Assembly: GCF_002847505.1 (NCBI RefSeq) | Contig: NZ_MXAV01000053.1 | Span: forward strand, 36,857 to 100,856 | Length of the DNA stretch: 64,000 bases | Direction: 5' to 3' | Origin: Acidithiobacillus marinus | GTDB taxonomy: Bacteria; Pseudomonadota; Gammaproteobacteria; Acidithiobacillales; Acidithiobacillaceae | Part shown: positions 39,792 to 50,990 of the stretch, in pieces | How positions within the stretch are numbered: the first letter of the stretch is position 1 | Layout: each line of letters begins with the position of its first letter | Program-made: the position numbers and the translations under genes | The notes under the pieces: generated by a model | Database searches by the model: none | The model's input: the letters and a program-made list of their open reading frames with translations, nothing else | Told to the model about the DNA's origin: nothing

Positions 39792-40098
39792 TTTGCAATT
39801 TTCTTCGTTTTTTTATGATGACTTTTACCGCCTTGTCATTGACGCTTTGATTGCTTCCAGTCTGCAGCCTGCCTCCAGAAAGGTGCTGTCCGTCACCGGT
39901 TGCGTTATCCCGTATCTCGCGCCAATCGGTGGTCTGTATATCCTTTGGATAATGCCACGAGGGGCGATGACCTTGTGGTGCCCCTGGCCTTGTGGGTTCT
40001 GCCAATTCCCTGCGCTTGTCGGTTGCGGCCACATCAGCGGCTGCGCATGGCGTAGGTGTTTTTCTCCGGAGTTGCGGTGCTTTGATCACAATATTCAC
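39784..40098 (-). CDS. Small basic hypothetical protein
   Basis: 104 residues from a GTG at 40098, no strong ribosome site. Basic, low-complexity, probably disordered: APQLRRKTPTPCAAADVAAT, ending VIIKKRRKLQNG. It overlaps the membrane-protein gene upstream by 65 nt and the prepilin-peptidase-like gene downstream by 8 nt. Reality uncertain. Confidence 0.45.
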   Translation of the reverse strand: MNIVIKAPQLRRKTPTPCAAADVAATDKRRELAEPTRPGAPQGHRPSWHYPKDIQTTDWREIRDNATGDGQHLSGGRLQTGSNQSVNDKAVKVIIKKRRKLQNG

Positions 40099-40753
40099 TC
40101 GATATGACTAAAATGGTTATTTCATAAACTGGGATAGCGATGATGAGGGCGGCCCCAAAGGTAATCATACTGGCGATCACGGTAATCGTCGCCAGTATCC
40201 AGAGGAGTAGAATGGTAAGCCACTCTTTGACCAGTATCTTTGGCGAGAGAGCCAGGGCCTGCAACCAGGTAGTGTCTTCTCCATATACGGAAAGTGGGAT
40301 GAGGAACAGCTCAAGGCCGGTGACAATAAATGCGGTCACCCCGATCACGATGCTTTCGGAGTGGTTCACAAAAAGATAGTTCAGTGCCACGCATAACTGG
40401 AAAAAGAAAAAGAAGGCGATGGTTTTTTGCGCTCTGTGAGCGCCCAGTTTTTTGATGATGTACGACATCTTGGAGAGGCCTGCAGCATTGTCTCCAGTAC
40501 GCCTATCCATGACCCACGCGCCCAGGGCGTTGGTGGTGACGTTTATTGTCGGGACCAGTAAAGCGAGCACGGCCACCAGAATGTATCCGACAGGGAATAC
40601 GCCCCCATTTGCATTAAAGGTTTTCATGCCCTCTTGTACATAAATCTGGAGCACTGACAGTGCGATGGCCAGTGCGCCAAGGCCGGAAAACGCCAGTTTC
40701 GCCTGTTTCCAGATCTGCCAAGACGCCTTGATGACGGTGGTTATTTTCTGCAT
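40034..40753 (-). CDS. Multi-pass membrane protein
   Basis: 239 residues from the ATG at 40753 (MQKITTVIKASWQIWKQAKL). Six hydrophobic segments, e.g. LGALAIALSVLQIYV, VGYILVAVLALLVPTI, TIAFFFFFQLCVALNYLF, ESIVIGVTAFIVTGLELFLI and WLTILLLWILATITVIASMI. The layout resembles the membrane protein at 31157-31786. Inner membrane; function unknown. The first codons overlap the uracil-DNA glycosylase gene end. Confidence 0.75.
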   Translation of the reverse strand: MQKITTVIKASWQIWKQAKLAFSGLGALAIALSVLQIYVQEGMKTFNANGGVFPVGYILVAVLALLVPTINVTTNALGAWVMDRRTGDNAAGLSKMSYIIKKLGAHRAQKTIAFFFFFQLCVALNYLFVNHSESIVIGVTAFIVTGLELFLIPLSVYGEDTTWLQALALSPKILVKEWLTILLLWILATITVIASMITFGAALIIAIPVYEITILVISSEYCDQSTATPEKNTYAMRSR

Positions 40754-41361
40754 GCGGTTTGATCCCTGATGTATGCTGCGAGGATGATCTGTCGCTCCCC
40801 GATGTTTTTCCATTTTTCCCCACCGGGGGCATTCCGATTCCACGCCAGCGGGCTGGTGTGCGGCATGGGTATCAACAGGGTGTCCGCTGGCCAGGCGGCT
40901 TTTATTTCCGGATGGCAAAGCATCTCCGCCTGATGCGGATCTTGTTGGTATTGATGTAATGCCTGGATGTTTTGGTAAAGGCCCATGATGCCGGTGATAG
41001 CGCGTGTGGATGTCTCCCCTACCGTCACGACCGCCGTTGGATTCGCCACGCGTATGGTATCGGCTAAAAGCGGGAGGCAGTTAAATACTTCCCGTGGCGT
41101 TGGTCTGCGATTATCAGGTGGCCGGCAACGAACGACATTGGCGCACCCGTAGTCCCTGCCCCGGGTAAATCCATTCGCTTCCATCAAATGATGCAGGGTC
41201 TGCCCTGCTCTGCCGACGAATCCTTTACCTGCCTTATCCTCTTCGGCGCCAGGAGCCTCGCCGATCACTAGAACCCGACAGGGTGCGTCCATTGCCGGCA
41301 AGTCCGGATCCACGATCGTGCTGCGCGATGCGCAAAGTGCCTGACATTTGCTGCAGTGCAT
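40741..41361 (-). CDS. Family 4-type uracil-DNA glycosylase
   Basis: 206 residues. N-terminal cysteines CSKCQALC and the later VVRCRPPDNRRPTPREVFNC supply a four-cysteine Fe-S cluster. Catalytic motif A is VIGEAPGAEEDKAGKGFVGR-AG; the second motif near the C terminus is PMPHTSPLAWN (family H-P-S-P-L). The enzyme removes uracil from DNA, important for DNA that passes through a single-stranded stage. With RecJ it adds to the DNA-maintenance set of this region. Confidence 0.9.
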   Translation of the reverse strand: MHCSKCQALCASRSTIVDPDLPAMDAPCRVLVIGEAPGAEEDKAGKGFVGRAGQTLHHLMEANGFTRGRDYGCANVVRCRPPDNRRPTPREVFNCLPLLADTIRVANPTAVVTVGETSTRAITGIMGLYQNIQALHQYQQDPHQAEMLCHPEIKAAWPADTLLIPMPHTSPLAWNRNAPGGEKWKNIGERQIILAAYIRDQTACRK

Positions 41362-41367
41362 GACTTT

Positions 41368-41718
41368 TTATGCTGTTTTTGTATTGAGTTCTATTTTGAC
41401 CACGGTGCCATAAGCCACCATTTCTTCCATAATGTTCCCGCCGCCCGAATCAAATTCCCCAGAGTCGAAGCGCATGGAGAGTACCGCATTGCCCCCCATG
41501 GATTCGGCCTGTTCGGCAAGGGACTGGATGGCGTCATCGCGGGTTTTGGTGAGCAGATTGATATTGCCTTTCTGCTTCCCGCCAAACACGGCGGCTACGC
41601 CCGCCATAAAGTTGCCGGCGACGTTTCTGGACCTTACGGCCGTGCCAAAAGCGACCCCCATAATTTCGGTGACGCGATGACCGGGTATATTATCTGTTGT
41701 GGCGATGATGGCTGGCAC
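41368..41718 (-). CDS. ybjQ: YbjQ (UPF0145) family protein
   Basis: 116 residues from a GTG at 41718 with GGAGG 8 nt upstream. Family signature: IIATTDNIPGHRVTEIMGVA, then GNFMAGVAAVFGGKQKG, ARDEAI-like TRDDAIQSLAEQAESMGGNA and VVGMRFD-like VLSMRFDS. YbjQ proteins form pentamers and are described as possible heavy-metal-binding proteins. First gene of the minus-strand run to 37942. Confidence 0.92.
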   Translation of the reverse strand: MPAIIATTDNIPGHRVTEIMGVAFGTAVRSRNVAGNFMAGVAAVFGGKQKGNINLLTKTRDDAIQSLAEQAESMGGNAVLSMRFDSGEFDSGGGNIMEEMVAYGTVVKIELNTKTA

Positions 41719-41802
41719 TTTTTACTCCTCCGTATTAAAGGTTTTATCCTATACGAAAAGCGCGGATATAGAAACTTTTGACGACAAAGATGGGTACAAA
41801 AA

Positions 41803-41830
41803 CAAAAAAAGGAGGGGTAAAAACCCCTCC
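41803..41830 (-). terminator. Intrinsic terminator
   Basis: On the minus strand GGAGGGGTTTTTACCCCTCC followed by seven T. It ends the 42166-41849 gene and insulates the ybjQ run downstream. The 85 bp to ybjQ should hold that operon's promoter. Confidence 0.88.
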
Positions 41831-41848
41831 AATCGACACTTTATTCTG

Positions 41849-42166
41849 CTAGAACAGGCTCTGTTCCATCTGATGATTCAGTGTGTTGCGGGCCTGCTGC
41901 TGCATCTTGGCTGCTTCACATGCGTGCAAGCTGTGATACGCCCCGGCTTCCCCCATGGTTGAGCAAGCGGGCTGAGGTCCTTTGAAAAGACTCCCTTCCA
42001 CTTGCTCGCGAGCCTTTTCTTGCCGATTTTTGACCTGCCATTTCTGACAAACCTTGATCGGGGTTCCGTAAGCCTCGTGGGCCAGTTCGCAATGCGTTGC
42101 CGCGAGGGCGAACAGGGCGTGAGCCAGGCTGTAGGTGACGGCCAGTACGATGATTGCAGTTTTCAT
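41849..42166 (-). CDS. Small exported protein
   Basis: 105 residues; AAGGAG 5 nt before the ATG at 42166. Signal peptide (AIIVLAVTYSLAHALFALAA) and a mature part with four cysteines (THCELAHEAYG, KVCQKW, PACSTMG, HACEAAKMQQ) that may form two disulfides. No family recognised. Periplasmic. Followed by a terminator. Confidence 0.65.
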   Translation of the reverse strand: MKTAIIVLAVTYSLAHALFALAATHCELAHEAYGTPIKVCQKWQVKNRQEKAREQVEGSLFKGPQPACSTMGEAGAYHSLHACEAAKMQQQARNTLNHQMEQSLF

Positions 42167-42227
42167 GAGTGCTCCTTGTTGAAAATAACGCTTGCGCGTC
42201 TATGGTTATGCCTTTTCAGGCTGGATG

Positions 42228-42250
42228 AACCCAGAGATAGGCTCTGGGTT
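42228..42250. terminator. Strong hairpin, direction uncertain
   Basis: AACCCAGAG-ATAGG-CTCTGGGTT with a T run on the plus-strand side. The neighbouring genes are on the minus strand, where no T run follows, so either it weakly terminates the 42837-42283 gene or it is a relic plus-strand terminator. Confidence 0.45.
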
Positions 42251-42282
42251 TTTCTATCGGCGGTCTGTTGTCGTGAAAATGA

Positions 42283-42837
42283 CTACAGGGACACGTAATT
42301 TACGCGACGCACCTCCGTGACTGTCGCGTCTTTCGGCATTACTGTGGCGACTTCAACGGCTTCTTGTTCATTGGTTGCTATGTATGGCTCAGAAACCACG
42401 CTCCCGTTTTTGTATTGCAGGGTTACCCGATATACCTGATTCATGGGTTCCTTATCGGTTGTGCCCAGTAACACGCGTTCCACTTGCTGCATCACCGTGT
42501 TCTGGCAACGATTGGGTAGTTGCGAGAAAGGAATGGCATGGAATCCGTTGTCCTGCTGCGGGGTAACCGAATTTTTGAGTACCATGGCCAACCATTCCTC
42601 TTCGGTGCTGGTGGCCGTGGTATGGCCAAGACGGTCCATGGTGACCACATGGAGTTCGCGATCGTCTTTGTCACACGGGTCGATGAAATACGTCTCTTCC
42701 GGTAAATCGAAAACGATGGCATAGCGCTCGGTGAGCGATGCGTTGTTTTCGAGTACCCAGAACCGCAGTAACGACTTGTCGGCGACAACAATTTCTGCCG
42801 CAAACCCATTTTGTACAACATCGTGCTTATCAAACAT
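42283..42837 (-). CDS. Hypothetical protein (184 aa)
   Basis: AAGGAG precedes the ATG at 42837. Alpha/beta sequence: FVLENNASLTERYAIVFDLP-like first half and a C-terminal repeat-like strand region YRVTLQYKNGSVVSEPYIAT, EQEAVEVATVMPKDATVTEV. The last part looks like a small ferredoxin-like fold. No family recognised. 12 bp downstream of the Cys-rich gene. Confidence 0.7.
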   Translation of the reverse strand: MFDKHDVVQNGFAAEIVVADKSLLRFWVLENNASLTERYAIVFDLPEETYFIDPCDKDDRELHVVTMDRLGHTTATSTEEEWLAMVLKNSVTPQQDNGFHAIPFSQLPNRCQNTVMQQVERVLLGTTDKEPMNQVYRVTLQYKNGSVVSEPYIATNEQEAVEVATVMPKDATVTEVRRVNYVSL

Positions 42838-42849
42838 GCTTTTTTCTCC

Positions 42850-43562
42850 TTAAATACACTGGATGGTTCTGATGGTCTTTGTTACCTGGACATCTTCTTC
42901 AACAATGCGGCACCTCTCCGTTGCGTCGATGAGATTCATACGGATGAGGTCACAACACCAGTCGAAGTCACAGACTAAATCTGTCCAGACTTTCAGCTCA
43001 TCGGCGGACATTTTGTGGAAATCGTCTTTGTTCACATGGAGTGGTCTGACGATCTTCCGCAAGGGTTGCTGGATATAATTGACGCGACCCTGTTCACCGT
43101 TGGCACCACACTTCCCGCAACGATTGCTGACAGTAAGCCATTTTTGGTTCTTGTAGTGGTTGATGAGTTTTATTTTCTCGTCTTCCGGCATGTCCAGCGC
43201 CTTGATTTCCGATTCTTCCAGATACACATGGGTGAACCAGACGCCGCCGTTGCCGATCACCTTGTTCGCGATCGCAAGTTCTTCTGACGACAATGCGTCC
43301 GCGTCCAGTACAGAACAGTAGTTTCTCTGCCTGCAAGAACGGCACCAGGAGCGATATCCGGTGCCCTCGAAGTACACTTCGGTCAGACAGAGATAACCGC
43401 CGCTCCGGCCGGCGAAGCCCAAGCCATAGCCCACATGATCCTCTGTGAAGTCATAGATCTCATTGTCGGAGATGCGGTCAATGAAACCATCCACCTCCAT
43501 GAGCTCGAATGCCTGGCCGCGCTGCTTTTCCGAAAGCCGCAGATTCCGGATTTTGACATTAT
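42850..43562 (-). pseudogene. Cys-rich protein gene cut by Tn3 insertion
   Basis: The frame runs from within the Tn3 end into NVKIRNLRLSEKQRGQAFEL, so the original 5' end was removed at 43562/43563. About 237 residues of the host protein remain. Two cysteine clusters (WCRSCRQRNYC, NRCGKCGANGEQ) suggest a zinc site, and CDFDWCCDLIRMN near the end adds more. No family recognised. An internal ATG (LMEVDGFIDR, about 43500) could allow a shortened product. Confidence 0.6.
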
Positions 43563-45364
43563 GGGGTCGCTTCAGGAAACGGAATTTAAAGTACGTTAAG
43601 CTCCCGCGAAGGGCCGCAGCGACCGATATTTGCCCTGCTTGAGCTTGGCGCTCCGCCGCCACAGGTAATCCCCCGTCAGATTGATGTGTTCCCAGCCCAG
43701 GGGAGACAAGTACTGCAGCAGCGTTTCGTTGACCACTTGCCCATGCTCCTGCAGGGCGCTGACTGCCCGCTCCAGGTACACGGTATTCCACAGCACGACA
43801 GCCGCCGTCACCAGATTCAAGCCGCTGGCTCGGTAGCGCTGCTGTTCAAAGCCGCGATCCCGGATCTCCCCCAGCCGGTTGAAGAATACTGCCCGAGCCA
43901 ACGCATTGCGGGCCTCCCCCTTGTTCAGTCCCGCCTGCACCCGCCGGCGCAGTTCCACGCTTTGCAGCCAATCGAGGATGAACAGCGTACGCTCGATGCG
44001 CCCCAGTTCGCGCAGGGCCACCGCCAGACCGTTTTGACGCGGATAGCTGCCGAGCTTCCGGAGCATGAGTGAGGCTGTCACGGTTCCCTGCTTGATGGAT
44101 GTCGCCAAGCGCAGGATATCTGCCCAATGGGCGCGGATGATCTGGAGGTTCAGGGTGCCGCCAATCATCGGTTTGAGGGCGTCATATCCGGGACTGTCCT
44201 TGGGCAGAAACAGTTTAGTTTCCCCCAGATCCCGGATCCGCGGTGCAAAACGAAAGCCCAGGAGATGCGTCAGCGCGAAGACATGATCCGTGAAGCCGGC
44301 CGTGTCCGTGTAGTGCTCTTCGATCCGCAGATCCGACTCGTGGTACAGCAGCCCATCGAGCACATAGGTCGAATCGCGCACGCCGACGTTGACCAGCTTG
44401 CTGCTGAACGGTGCGTATTGGTCGGAGATGTGGGTGTAGACCAGCCGCCCGGGCTCCGCCCCATACTTCGGATTGACGTGCCCGGTACTCTCGGCCTTGC
44501 CACCGGCGCGGAAGCGCTGACCATCCGATGACGAGGTGCTGCCGTCCCCCCAATGCGCGGCAAAGGGGTTGCGCAACTGCGCGTTGACCAGTTCGGCCAG
44601 GGCCGTCGAGTAGGTCTCGTCGCGGATGTGCCAGGCCTGTAGCCAGGACAGCTTGGCATAGGTCATGCCGGGGCTCGATTCCGCCATCTTGCTCAATCCC
44701 AGATTGATGCCGTCGGCGAGAATGGCTGTCAGCAACAGGGTCTTGTCCCGGGCCTCATCGCCGTTTTTCAGGTGCGTGAAGTGGCGGGTGAATCCGGTCC
44801 AGGCGTCTACCTCCATCAGCACTTCAGTGATTTTGATGTGCGGCAGCAACGCCGCTGCCTGATTAATCAGTGCTTGCGCTGCGTCCGGCGCCACCGCATC
44901 CAGCGGGGTTATTTTCAGGCCGGAGTCCGTGATGATGGCATCCGGCAGGTCATCGGCGGCCGCCAGCTGATGGGCACTGGCGAGCTGCTGTTCCAGGAGC
45001 GCCATGCGCTCCTGCAAATAGGCTTCGCAGTCGGTGTTTACTGCCAGCGGCAGGGCGCCGGCCTGAGTGAGATCATCGAACCGCCCGGCGGGGATCAGGT
45101 AGGTGTCAAAATCCTTAAACTGGCGTGATCCCTGCACCCAGATATCGCCGGAGCGCAGGGCATTTTTGAGTTCTGACAGGGCGCACAGCTCGTAGTAGCG
45201 CCGGTCGATACCGTCCCCGGTGACCACCAGTTTTTTCCAGCGCGGCTTGATGAATCGGGTCGGGGCGTCAGCGGGCATTTTGCGGCCGTTGCTGTCATAC
45301 AGGTCGCGGATCACTTCGATGGCATCGAGCAGGTCTTGGGCCGCCGGCGCGGCCCGCAACTTGA
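43563..45364 (-). mobile_element. Tn3-family transposon remnant (older element)
   Basis: A 38-bp Tn3 inverted repeat lies at 43563-43600, starting GGGGTCGCTTCAGG and ending GTACGTTAAG. The tnpA gene behind it is cut off at 45364, where the inverted repeat of a second Tn3 begins. The other end, the tnpA 5' part and any resolvase are absent from this side. Confidence 0.88.
43596..45364 (-). pseudogene. tnpA: Tn3 transposase, 3' 60 percent only
   Basis: About 590 residues of a roughly 1000-residue Tn3 TnpA remain. Recognisable: [32 protein letters not shown] (first catalytic Asp region), [20 protein letters not shown] (second Asp) and [20 protein letters not shown] (Glu). The DDE triad may survive, but the N-terminal DNA-binding part is gone. 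The apparent first residues [14 protein letters not shown] are translated from the inverted repeat of the neighbouring Tn3. Only about moderately similar to the second TnpA, so they are different elements. Confidence 0.9.
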
Positions 45365-45397
45365 GGGGTTTGAAGTCCAACGGAACGAAAACGTACG

Positions 45398-48300
45398 CTA
45401 AGGCCATTCATCCAGCTCCGAAGGCTGCTTTAGTGGTCTGAGCTGGCCATTCAGCACCTGTTCTGCCAGCGTAAACGAGTAGTGTCCCAGCATGTTCACA
45501 TGCTTATAGCTGAGCGGGGATAATCTGGCTTCGTCCTCTTCCTTCACTTCCTCGCCCCGTTGTCGTAAGTGATCCAGGGCAGCTTGCATGTAAATGGTGT
45601 TCCATAACACCAGAGCATTGGTCACCAAACCCAGCACGCCAAATTGATCTTCCTGACCCTCCCGATACCGTTTCCGTATCTCACCGCGCTGACCGTGACA
45701 GATAGCCCTCGCGACTGCGTGACGGCCTTCGCCCCGATTCAACTGGGTCAATATCCGGCGGCGGTAATCCTCATCATCCACATAGTTCAGCAGGTACAAG
45801 GTTTTGTTGATCCGGCCAGCTTCAATGATGGCTTGTGCCAGACTGGAAGGACGATCACTTTTCAGCAGCGATCGGATCAGATCGGAGGCCTGCACGGTAC
45901 CGAGCTTGAGAGAACCTGCGATACGCATCATGTCTTCCCAGTGATGCTCAATCTTTTGGGGATGGGCGCAATTACGCGCCAGGTCATTCAATGCACCGTA
46001 GTTGGCCTCTTTGTCCACGCGCCAGAAAACAGATTCACCGGCATCAGACAGGCGTGGTGAAAACTGATAGCCCAGAAGCCAGAACAAACCGAACACCATA
46101 TCGCTAGCACCGGCCGTGTCGGTCATAACCTCTATCGGGTTCAGGCCGGTTTGCTGTTCCAATAGCCCCTCCAGAACAAAGATGGAATCACGCAGTGTTC
46201 CAGGGACGACAATGCCATGAAAGCCGGAGAACTGATCCGAAAGAAAGTTGTACCAGGTAATGCCACGACAAGAACCAAAGTACTTTCGGTTAGGTCCGGC
46301 ATTGATGGTGCGGATAGGCGTCACAAATCGCATACCATCGGCGGAGGCAACTTCACCGCCACCCCACTTTCTGGCCAGAGACAAAGTGGATTGGTAGTCC
46401 ACCAGCTTGGCATTGGCTTTCACAAGAGTCTCTGCCCGCAGGTAATTCTGTTTGACCCAGCTCAGTCGGTACCGGGTCAACGCGGGCACCTGGTGCTTGA
46501 TCAGCGGCTCCAGACCGATGTTGCAGGCCTCCGCCAACAACACCGCGCAGACGCTAACAGTGAGGCCTTCGGCGCGGGCATTGGATTCGCTGACATGGGT
46601 AAATTCGTCGGCAAAGCCGGTATGGGCATGGATCTCCAACAGCAATTCGGTGAGATCTACGTTGGGTAATAAGCCATCCACCTGTTGCGAGAGGCTGGTT
46701 AGGCTGGGCGGCTCATCCAGTTTGTCGAAGGGGGTAATGGTTAAGGTGGGCCGCTTGCCAGACAAGTCCAGTTCGATCGCCTTATTGTTATCAAAATTTT
46801 CGGCCACCTGCTTGTAAGTGACATCCAATTGGCGTACCAATCCATCAATGGCTTCCCGAGGATTAAGTGGGTGACCAAGTGACCGGCAGACCTGAATGCG
46901 ATTGGCCTGCCATTCAGCACCTTGCAATAACTTGGCTCTTGGATCACACCAGCGGTCGCTATTCTCGAGATAGATGTCACGGCGGCGCAGGCTGTCTTGC
47001 AGCTTATCAAGAAAGCACAGTGTATAGCCGCGTTTGGTCACGCGCCCTTCTTTATCAAACACCAAATGTTTCCAGGGATTGGAAACGATATCCAGCGGAG
47101 CCTCTTCCAATAGCAGCTTGCGCGATTCCAGCCGGCTGGCCAGATACTGATACGCTTCCGAAGTTGCCTTGCCTGCCGGTGCCGCTTTGAACTCGATATC
47201 ACACAGTAATTTCGGCAAGAAACGCCTGACCCGGCCATACTGCTCAATCATTTCATCCTGAAAGTTATGGTCATAGGGGCGAGCCAGTTCATGGACGGTA
47301 GCAATTGACTCTGCCAATTTTTCACGCGGAAATTTGGCAAAGATAGCTGACCTCAACAGCTCGTCATGCATGCTTTCATTGAGTATCAGGGCACACACCT
47401 CAGCCAGAGCCAACGCGGATTTATCCAGATCTTTCAGCGTTCGCAGCCGTTTCTTCTGACCTAACTTTTTCGCCTCCCCGGCGATATGGGTAATCAGTAA
47501 ATCCAAGATGTCCAGGGCATCGTCGAGGGCGATGGTCTCATAGGCCTTGACGAAGGCAACCAGAATGGCAGCACGCTTATTCTCTGGCATTCTGGCTATT
47601 TTGTGCATGGAAATCATACCGGCGTGACGCGCGATATTTTTAAAGCGCACGGGAGGAATGCCGGTAAAATCCAGTTCATGTATGCCGAAGGCCTTCAGTT
47701 CTTGGTAACGGTCAACCGCTTCATTGAAGGCGGGACCACTAATGGTCACCGGTCCCTTGCGGTAGCGGTCAAAGCAGGAAGTTCTTGATCCTTCTGGAAT
47801 CTGAAGCAACTTCTCAAGCTTGGTGATTTGAGCTGGTGTTGGCAATGCTGACAACCGCTGCCACAAGCGATTGGTGGCCCGTTCCCGTATTTCTGAAATC
47901 AAGCGCGTCAATGTGGAAGCGCCGGGCAAGAGAATTTTATGTTGGATGAGCCAGCCGGTGGCCAGATCGAAAAGCAGGCTCGGCCTCTCGTTGCTGATCC
48001 AGCTGCGCGTGTAAAGTATGCGGCTCAACCGGAATGACCATGGCCAGGTGAATTCTCGGTATTGGTACTGGTTTCTAATCAAAGCAGCATGTTCCCGCCG
48101 TGTAGTTTCCCGTTGCGCATAAATGGACAAGATCGCGACATCAGCAAGGCCAAGTTGCCGGGCAACAAACCATTGCACGTTGACCGGTATCTGTGAAAGA
48201 TCTGAGAGGAAGGTTCCCAGAAATCGAACGCAACCCAACTGCAAGGCGACACCGAAACGGTTTTGATTGCCGCGACGATTGTTGATGAAGGCAAGGTCGA

Positions 48301-48403
48301 ATTCATCCAGGTGAAAATAACGGGCCAACTGAACTTCATTCGGTTCGCCAGAGAATTGGCCATAGCTGATTTTCTGTTCCGAGGCTAAAAAATCGACGGG
48401 CAT
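45398..48403 (-). CDS. tnpA: Tn3-family transposase
   Basis: 1001 residues from the ATG at 48403 (GGGGAG upstream; a TTG at 48415 is in frame). Full-length TnpA: N-terminal DNA-binding part [30 protein letters not shown], and catalytic region with [13 protein letters not shown] (Asp), [20 protein letters not shown] (Asp) and [20 protein letters not shown] (Glu). The stop lies within the inverted repeat, as usual. Replicative transposase acting on the 38-bp ends. Confidence 0.97.
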   Translation of the reverse strand: MPVDFLASEQKISYGQFSGEPNEVQLARYFHLDEFDLAFINNRRGNQNRFGVALQLGCVRFLGTFLSDLSQIPVNVQWFVARQLGLADVAILSIYAQRETTRREHAALIRNQYQYREFTWPWSFRLSRILYTRSWISNERPSLLFDLATGWLIQHKILLPGASTLTRLISEIRERATNRLWQRLSALPTPAQITKLEKLLQIPEGSRTSCFDRYRKGPVTISGPAFNEAVDRYQELKAFGIHELDFTGIPPVRFKNIARHAGMISMHKIARMPENKRAAILVAFVKAYETIALDDALDILDLLITHIAGEAKKLGQKKRLRTLKDLDKSALALAEVCALILNESMHDELLRSAIFAKFPREKLAESIATVHELARPYDHNFQDEMIEQYGRVRRFLPKLLCDIEFKAAPAGKATSEAYQYLASRLESRKLLLEEAPLDIVSNPWKHLVFDKEGRVTKRGYTLCFLDKLQDSLRRRDIYLENSDRWCDPRAKLLQGAEWQANRIQVCRSLGHPLNPREAIDGLVRQLDVTYKQVAENFDNNKAIELDLSGKRPTLTITPFDKLDEPPSLTSLSQQVDGLLPNVDLTELLLEIHAHTGFADEFTHVSESNARAEGLTVSVCAVLLAEACNIGLEPLIKHQVPALTRYRLSWVKQNYLRAETLVKANAKLVDYQSTLSLARKWGGGEVASADGMRFVTPIRTINAGPNRKYFGSCRGITWYNFLSDQFSGFHGIVVPGTLRDSIFVLEGLLEQQTGLNPIEVMTDTAGASDMVFGLFWLLGYQFSPRLSDAGESVFWRVDKEANYGALNDLARNCAHPQKIEHHWEDMMRIAGSLKLGTVQASDLIRSLLKSDRPSSLAQAIIEAGRINKTLYLLNYVDDEDYRRRILTQLNRGEGRHAVARAICHGQRGEIRKRYREGQEDQFGVLGLVTNALVLWNTIYMQAALDHLRQRGEEVKEEDEARLSPLSYKHVNMLGHYSFTLAEQVLNGQLRPLKQPSELDEWP

Positions 48404-49140
<737 letters not shown>

Positions 49141-49192
49141 AAGACGTTTCAGAGCTTAGCGTACGTTTTCGTTCCATTGGACTTCAAACCCC

Positions 49193-49893
49193 TGGACCCG
49201 GGCACCGGCGAGATCCGGCAGGCGCAGATTTTTGTGGCGGTGCTGGGGGCTTCCAGCTATACCTACTGCGAGGCCACCTGGAGCCAGAGTCTGCCGGACT
49301 TCCTGGGCTCCCATGTCCGGGCCTTCCGGTACTTCGGCGGAGTGCCGACTCTCCTGGTCCCCGACAATCTCAAGGCGGCGGTCACCAAGGCCTCCCGCTA
49401 TGAACCCGAGATCAACCGCAGCTATCGGGATCTGGCCACCCATTACGGGACCGTAGTGCTTCCGACACGCCCCTACAAACCCCAGGACAAGGCGAAGGTC
49501 GAGGTCGGCGTACAAGTGGTGGAGCGCTGGATTCTGGCGCGTCTACGCCACTTCCAGTTCTTCTCGCTGATGGAGCTCAACAGGGAGATCCGCCGCCTGC
49601 TGGAGGACCTCAATCAACGGCCCTTCAAGCGCCTGCCCGGCAGCCGCCAAAGCGTCTTTGAATCCTTGGACCGGCCCGCCCTACAGCCCTTGCCCGCACA
49701 GGACTATGTGTATGCGCTCTGGAAAAGCGCCAAGGTGAGTATCGACTCCCATGTGGCCTATCAGGGGCATTTTTACTCGGTACCCTATCGTCTGGTCAGT
49801 GTGCGGGTTGACCTGCGGGTCAGTGCCCGGACGGTAGAAATCTTCCACCAGCAACAGCGGGTGGCCAGCCATCCCCGCCAGACTCTGCTATGC
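49193..49893 (+). pseudogene. istA: IS21-family istA transposase fragment
   Basis: Internal part of Ist[90 protein letters not shown] [16 protein letters not shown]. The 5' part is replaced by the Tn3 end at 49192, and the sequence stops matching at about 49893, with no istB after it. A dead remnant. Confidence 0.9.
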
Positions 49894-49995
49894 AAAACAT
49901 TTCAAAGAGCTAAAGATTCATATTCCACGATATGGGGTGGTAAACCTGATGCTGAAAGATGGTTAACCAATGACGTTGATCGACAAACAAACGGG

Positions 49996-50021
49996 TTAGA
50001 TCGTGGTTTCGCACGATCTAA
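49996..50021. repeat. Perfect 10-bp inverted repeat near grx 3' end
   Basis: TTAGATCGTG-GTTTCG-CACGATCTAA. On the plus strand only a weak T-rich stretch follows. It may be the terminator of the copA-copZ-grx unit (read on the minus strand) or an end of the copper module. The flanking 49894-49995 shows no gene. Confidence 0.5.
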
Positions 50022-50030
50022 TCTTATTCG

Positions 50031-50276
50031 TTAGGGCTTGGTCAGCAATTCATCAAGTCGTGGCTTTTGATGAGCAAATGTTCCCCATAACGCCTCGCAG
50101 CCGATCACCGTGATAGGCGCGACCCGCACCCCATAGCGTGATTTGGCTTCCTCAGCCACGCCGGGAGCAGTCACGTCACGTTCCTCATATGCGACATGGT
50201 GTTCTTCGAGGTAACGGCGCACGGCAGCGCAGTCGGGGCAGCCGGGACTCGTGTAAAGCAACACGGGATCATACAT
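50031..50276 (-). CDS. Glutaredoxin-like protein
   Basis: 81 residues with the thioredoxin-fold N terminus [20 protein letters not shown] (CPDC redox site), then [20 protein letters not shown] and [10 protein letters not shown] (cis-Pro). A small glutaredoxin of the kind seen beside copper and mercury genes, probably reducing metal-bound thiols. Last gene of the copA unit, 21 bp after copZ. Confidence 0.88.
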   Translation of the reverse strand: MYDPVLLYTSPGCPDCAAVRRYLEEHHVAYEERDVTAPGVAEEAKSRYGVRVAPITVIGCEALWGTFAHQKPRLDELLTKP

Positions 50277-50297
50277 TGCGGATCGGCGTGCAGGGCT

Positions 50298-50504
50298 TCA
50301 GCCCCGCACCTCCGCAACATAGCCTTCTTCCTTGACCGCTGCGGTCAATGCGGTAGTGTCGGCCTCACCGTGCACTACGGCTTCTCCTGGCTCCAGCGTG
50401 ACATCCGCCTTTTCTACGCCGGGCACGCCTTCCAGCGCCTTCGCTACGGCACGCACGCAATGCTCGCAGGTCATGCCAGTGATCTTCAGATGGATATCGC
50501 TCAT
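50298..50504 (-). CDS. copZ: Copper chaperone CopZ (HMA domain)
   Basis: 68 residues, a single heavy-metal-associated domain: IHLKITGMTCEHCVRAVAKA with the C-x-x-C Cu(I) site, then VEKADVTLEPGEAVVHGEAD. It carries Cu(I) in the cytoplasm to CopA or a copper-sensing regulator. Lies between the broken DUF302 gene and grx, all downstream of copA. Confidence 0.93.
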   Translation of the reverse strand: MSDIHLKITGMTCEHCVRAVAKALEGVPGVEKADVTLEPGEAVVHGEADTTALTAAVKEEGYVAEVRG

Positions 50505-50565
50505 GGGTTTTCTCCTGTTGCGAATGAAGTAAAAGGGCTATTCAATATGCTCGAATAGATATTAT

Positions 50566-50962
50566 TTAACCGCGCATGGCATCAGCCACACGCTGGAGTT
50601 TGTCGCGCACCTCAATGCCGAGCGTGGTTATTTGCGGCTTCTCCACCATGCCAAGTACGGCGGCGGGATCCATGAATACCACGCTCACGCTGCCATCGGC
50701 TTCGGTGCGCACCACCACGTTGCAGGGCAGCAAGGCACCGATGTCGGGATCGGCCTCCAACGCCTGATGAGCGTAGGACGGGTTGCAAGCACCGAGAATG
50801 ACAAAGGCCGCTCATCAATGCCCAGTTTGGCCTTGAGCGTCGCGGCGACGTCAATCGTGGTGAGCACACCGAAGCCTTCCACCTTGAGGGCCTCGGTTCA
50901 ACCAGCTCTACGGTGGTATCAAAATCGCCCTTGGCGGGTACGCTGAAAACGAACTGACCCAT
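50566..50962 (-). pseudogene. DUF302 protein gene with two frameshifts
   Basis: Three overlapping frames together rebuild one DUF302 protein: MGQFVFSVPAKGDFDTTVEL in the first, EGFGVLTTIDVAATLKAKLG in the second, and after another shift ALEADPDIGALLPCNVVVRT with DGSVSVVFMDPAAVLGMVEK to the end. The shifts lie near 50897 and 50805. Either the gene is dead or the sequence has two errors. DUF302 proteins often accompany metal and redox genes. Confidence 0.85.
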
Positions 50963-50990
50963 ATGGTTTCTCCTCGTTTGAACAAATCGC

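Noticed and set aside
49893..50036. Continuation of IstA to a stop at 50034
   Set aside because: Similarity to IstA ends at about 49893; the remaining codons follow a junction and do not look like the family.
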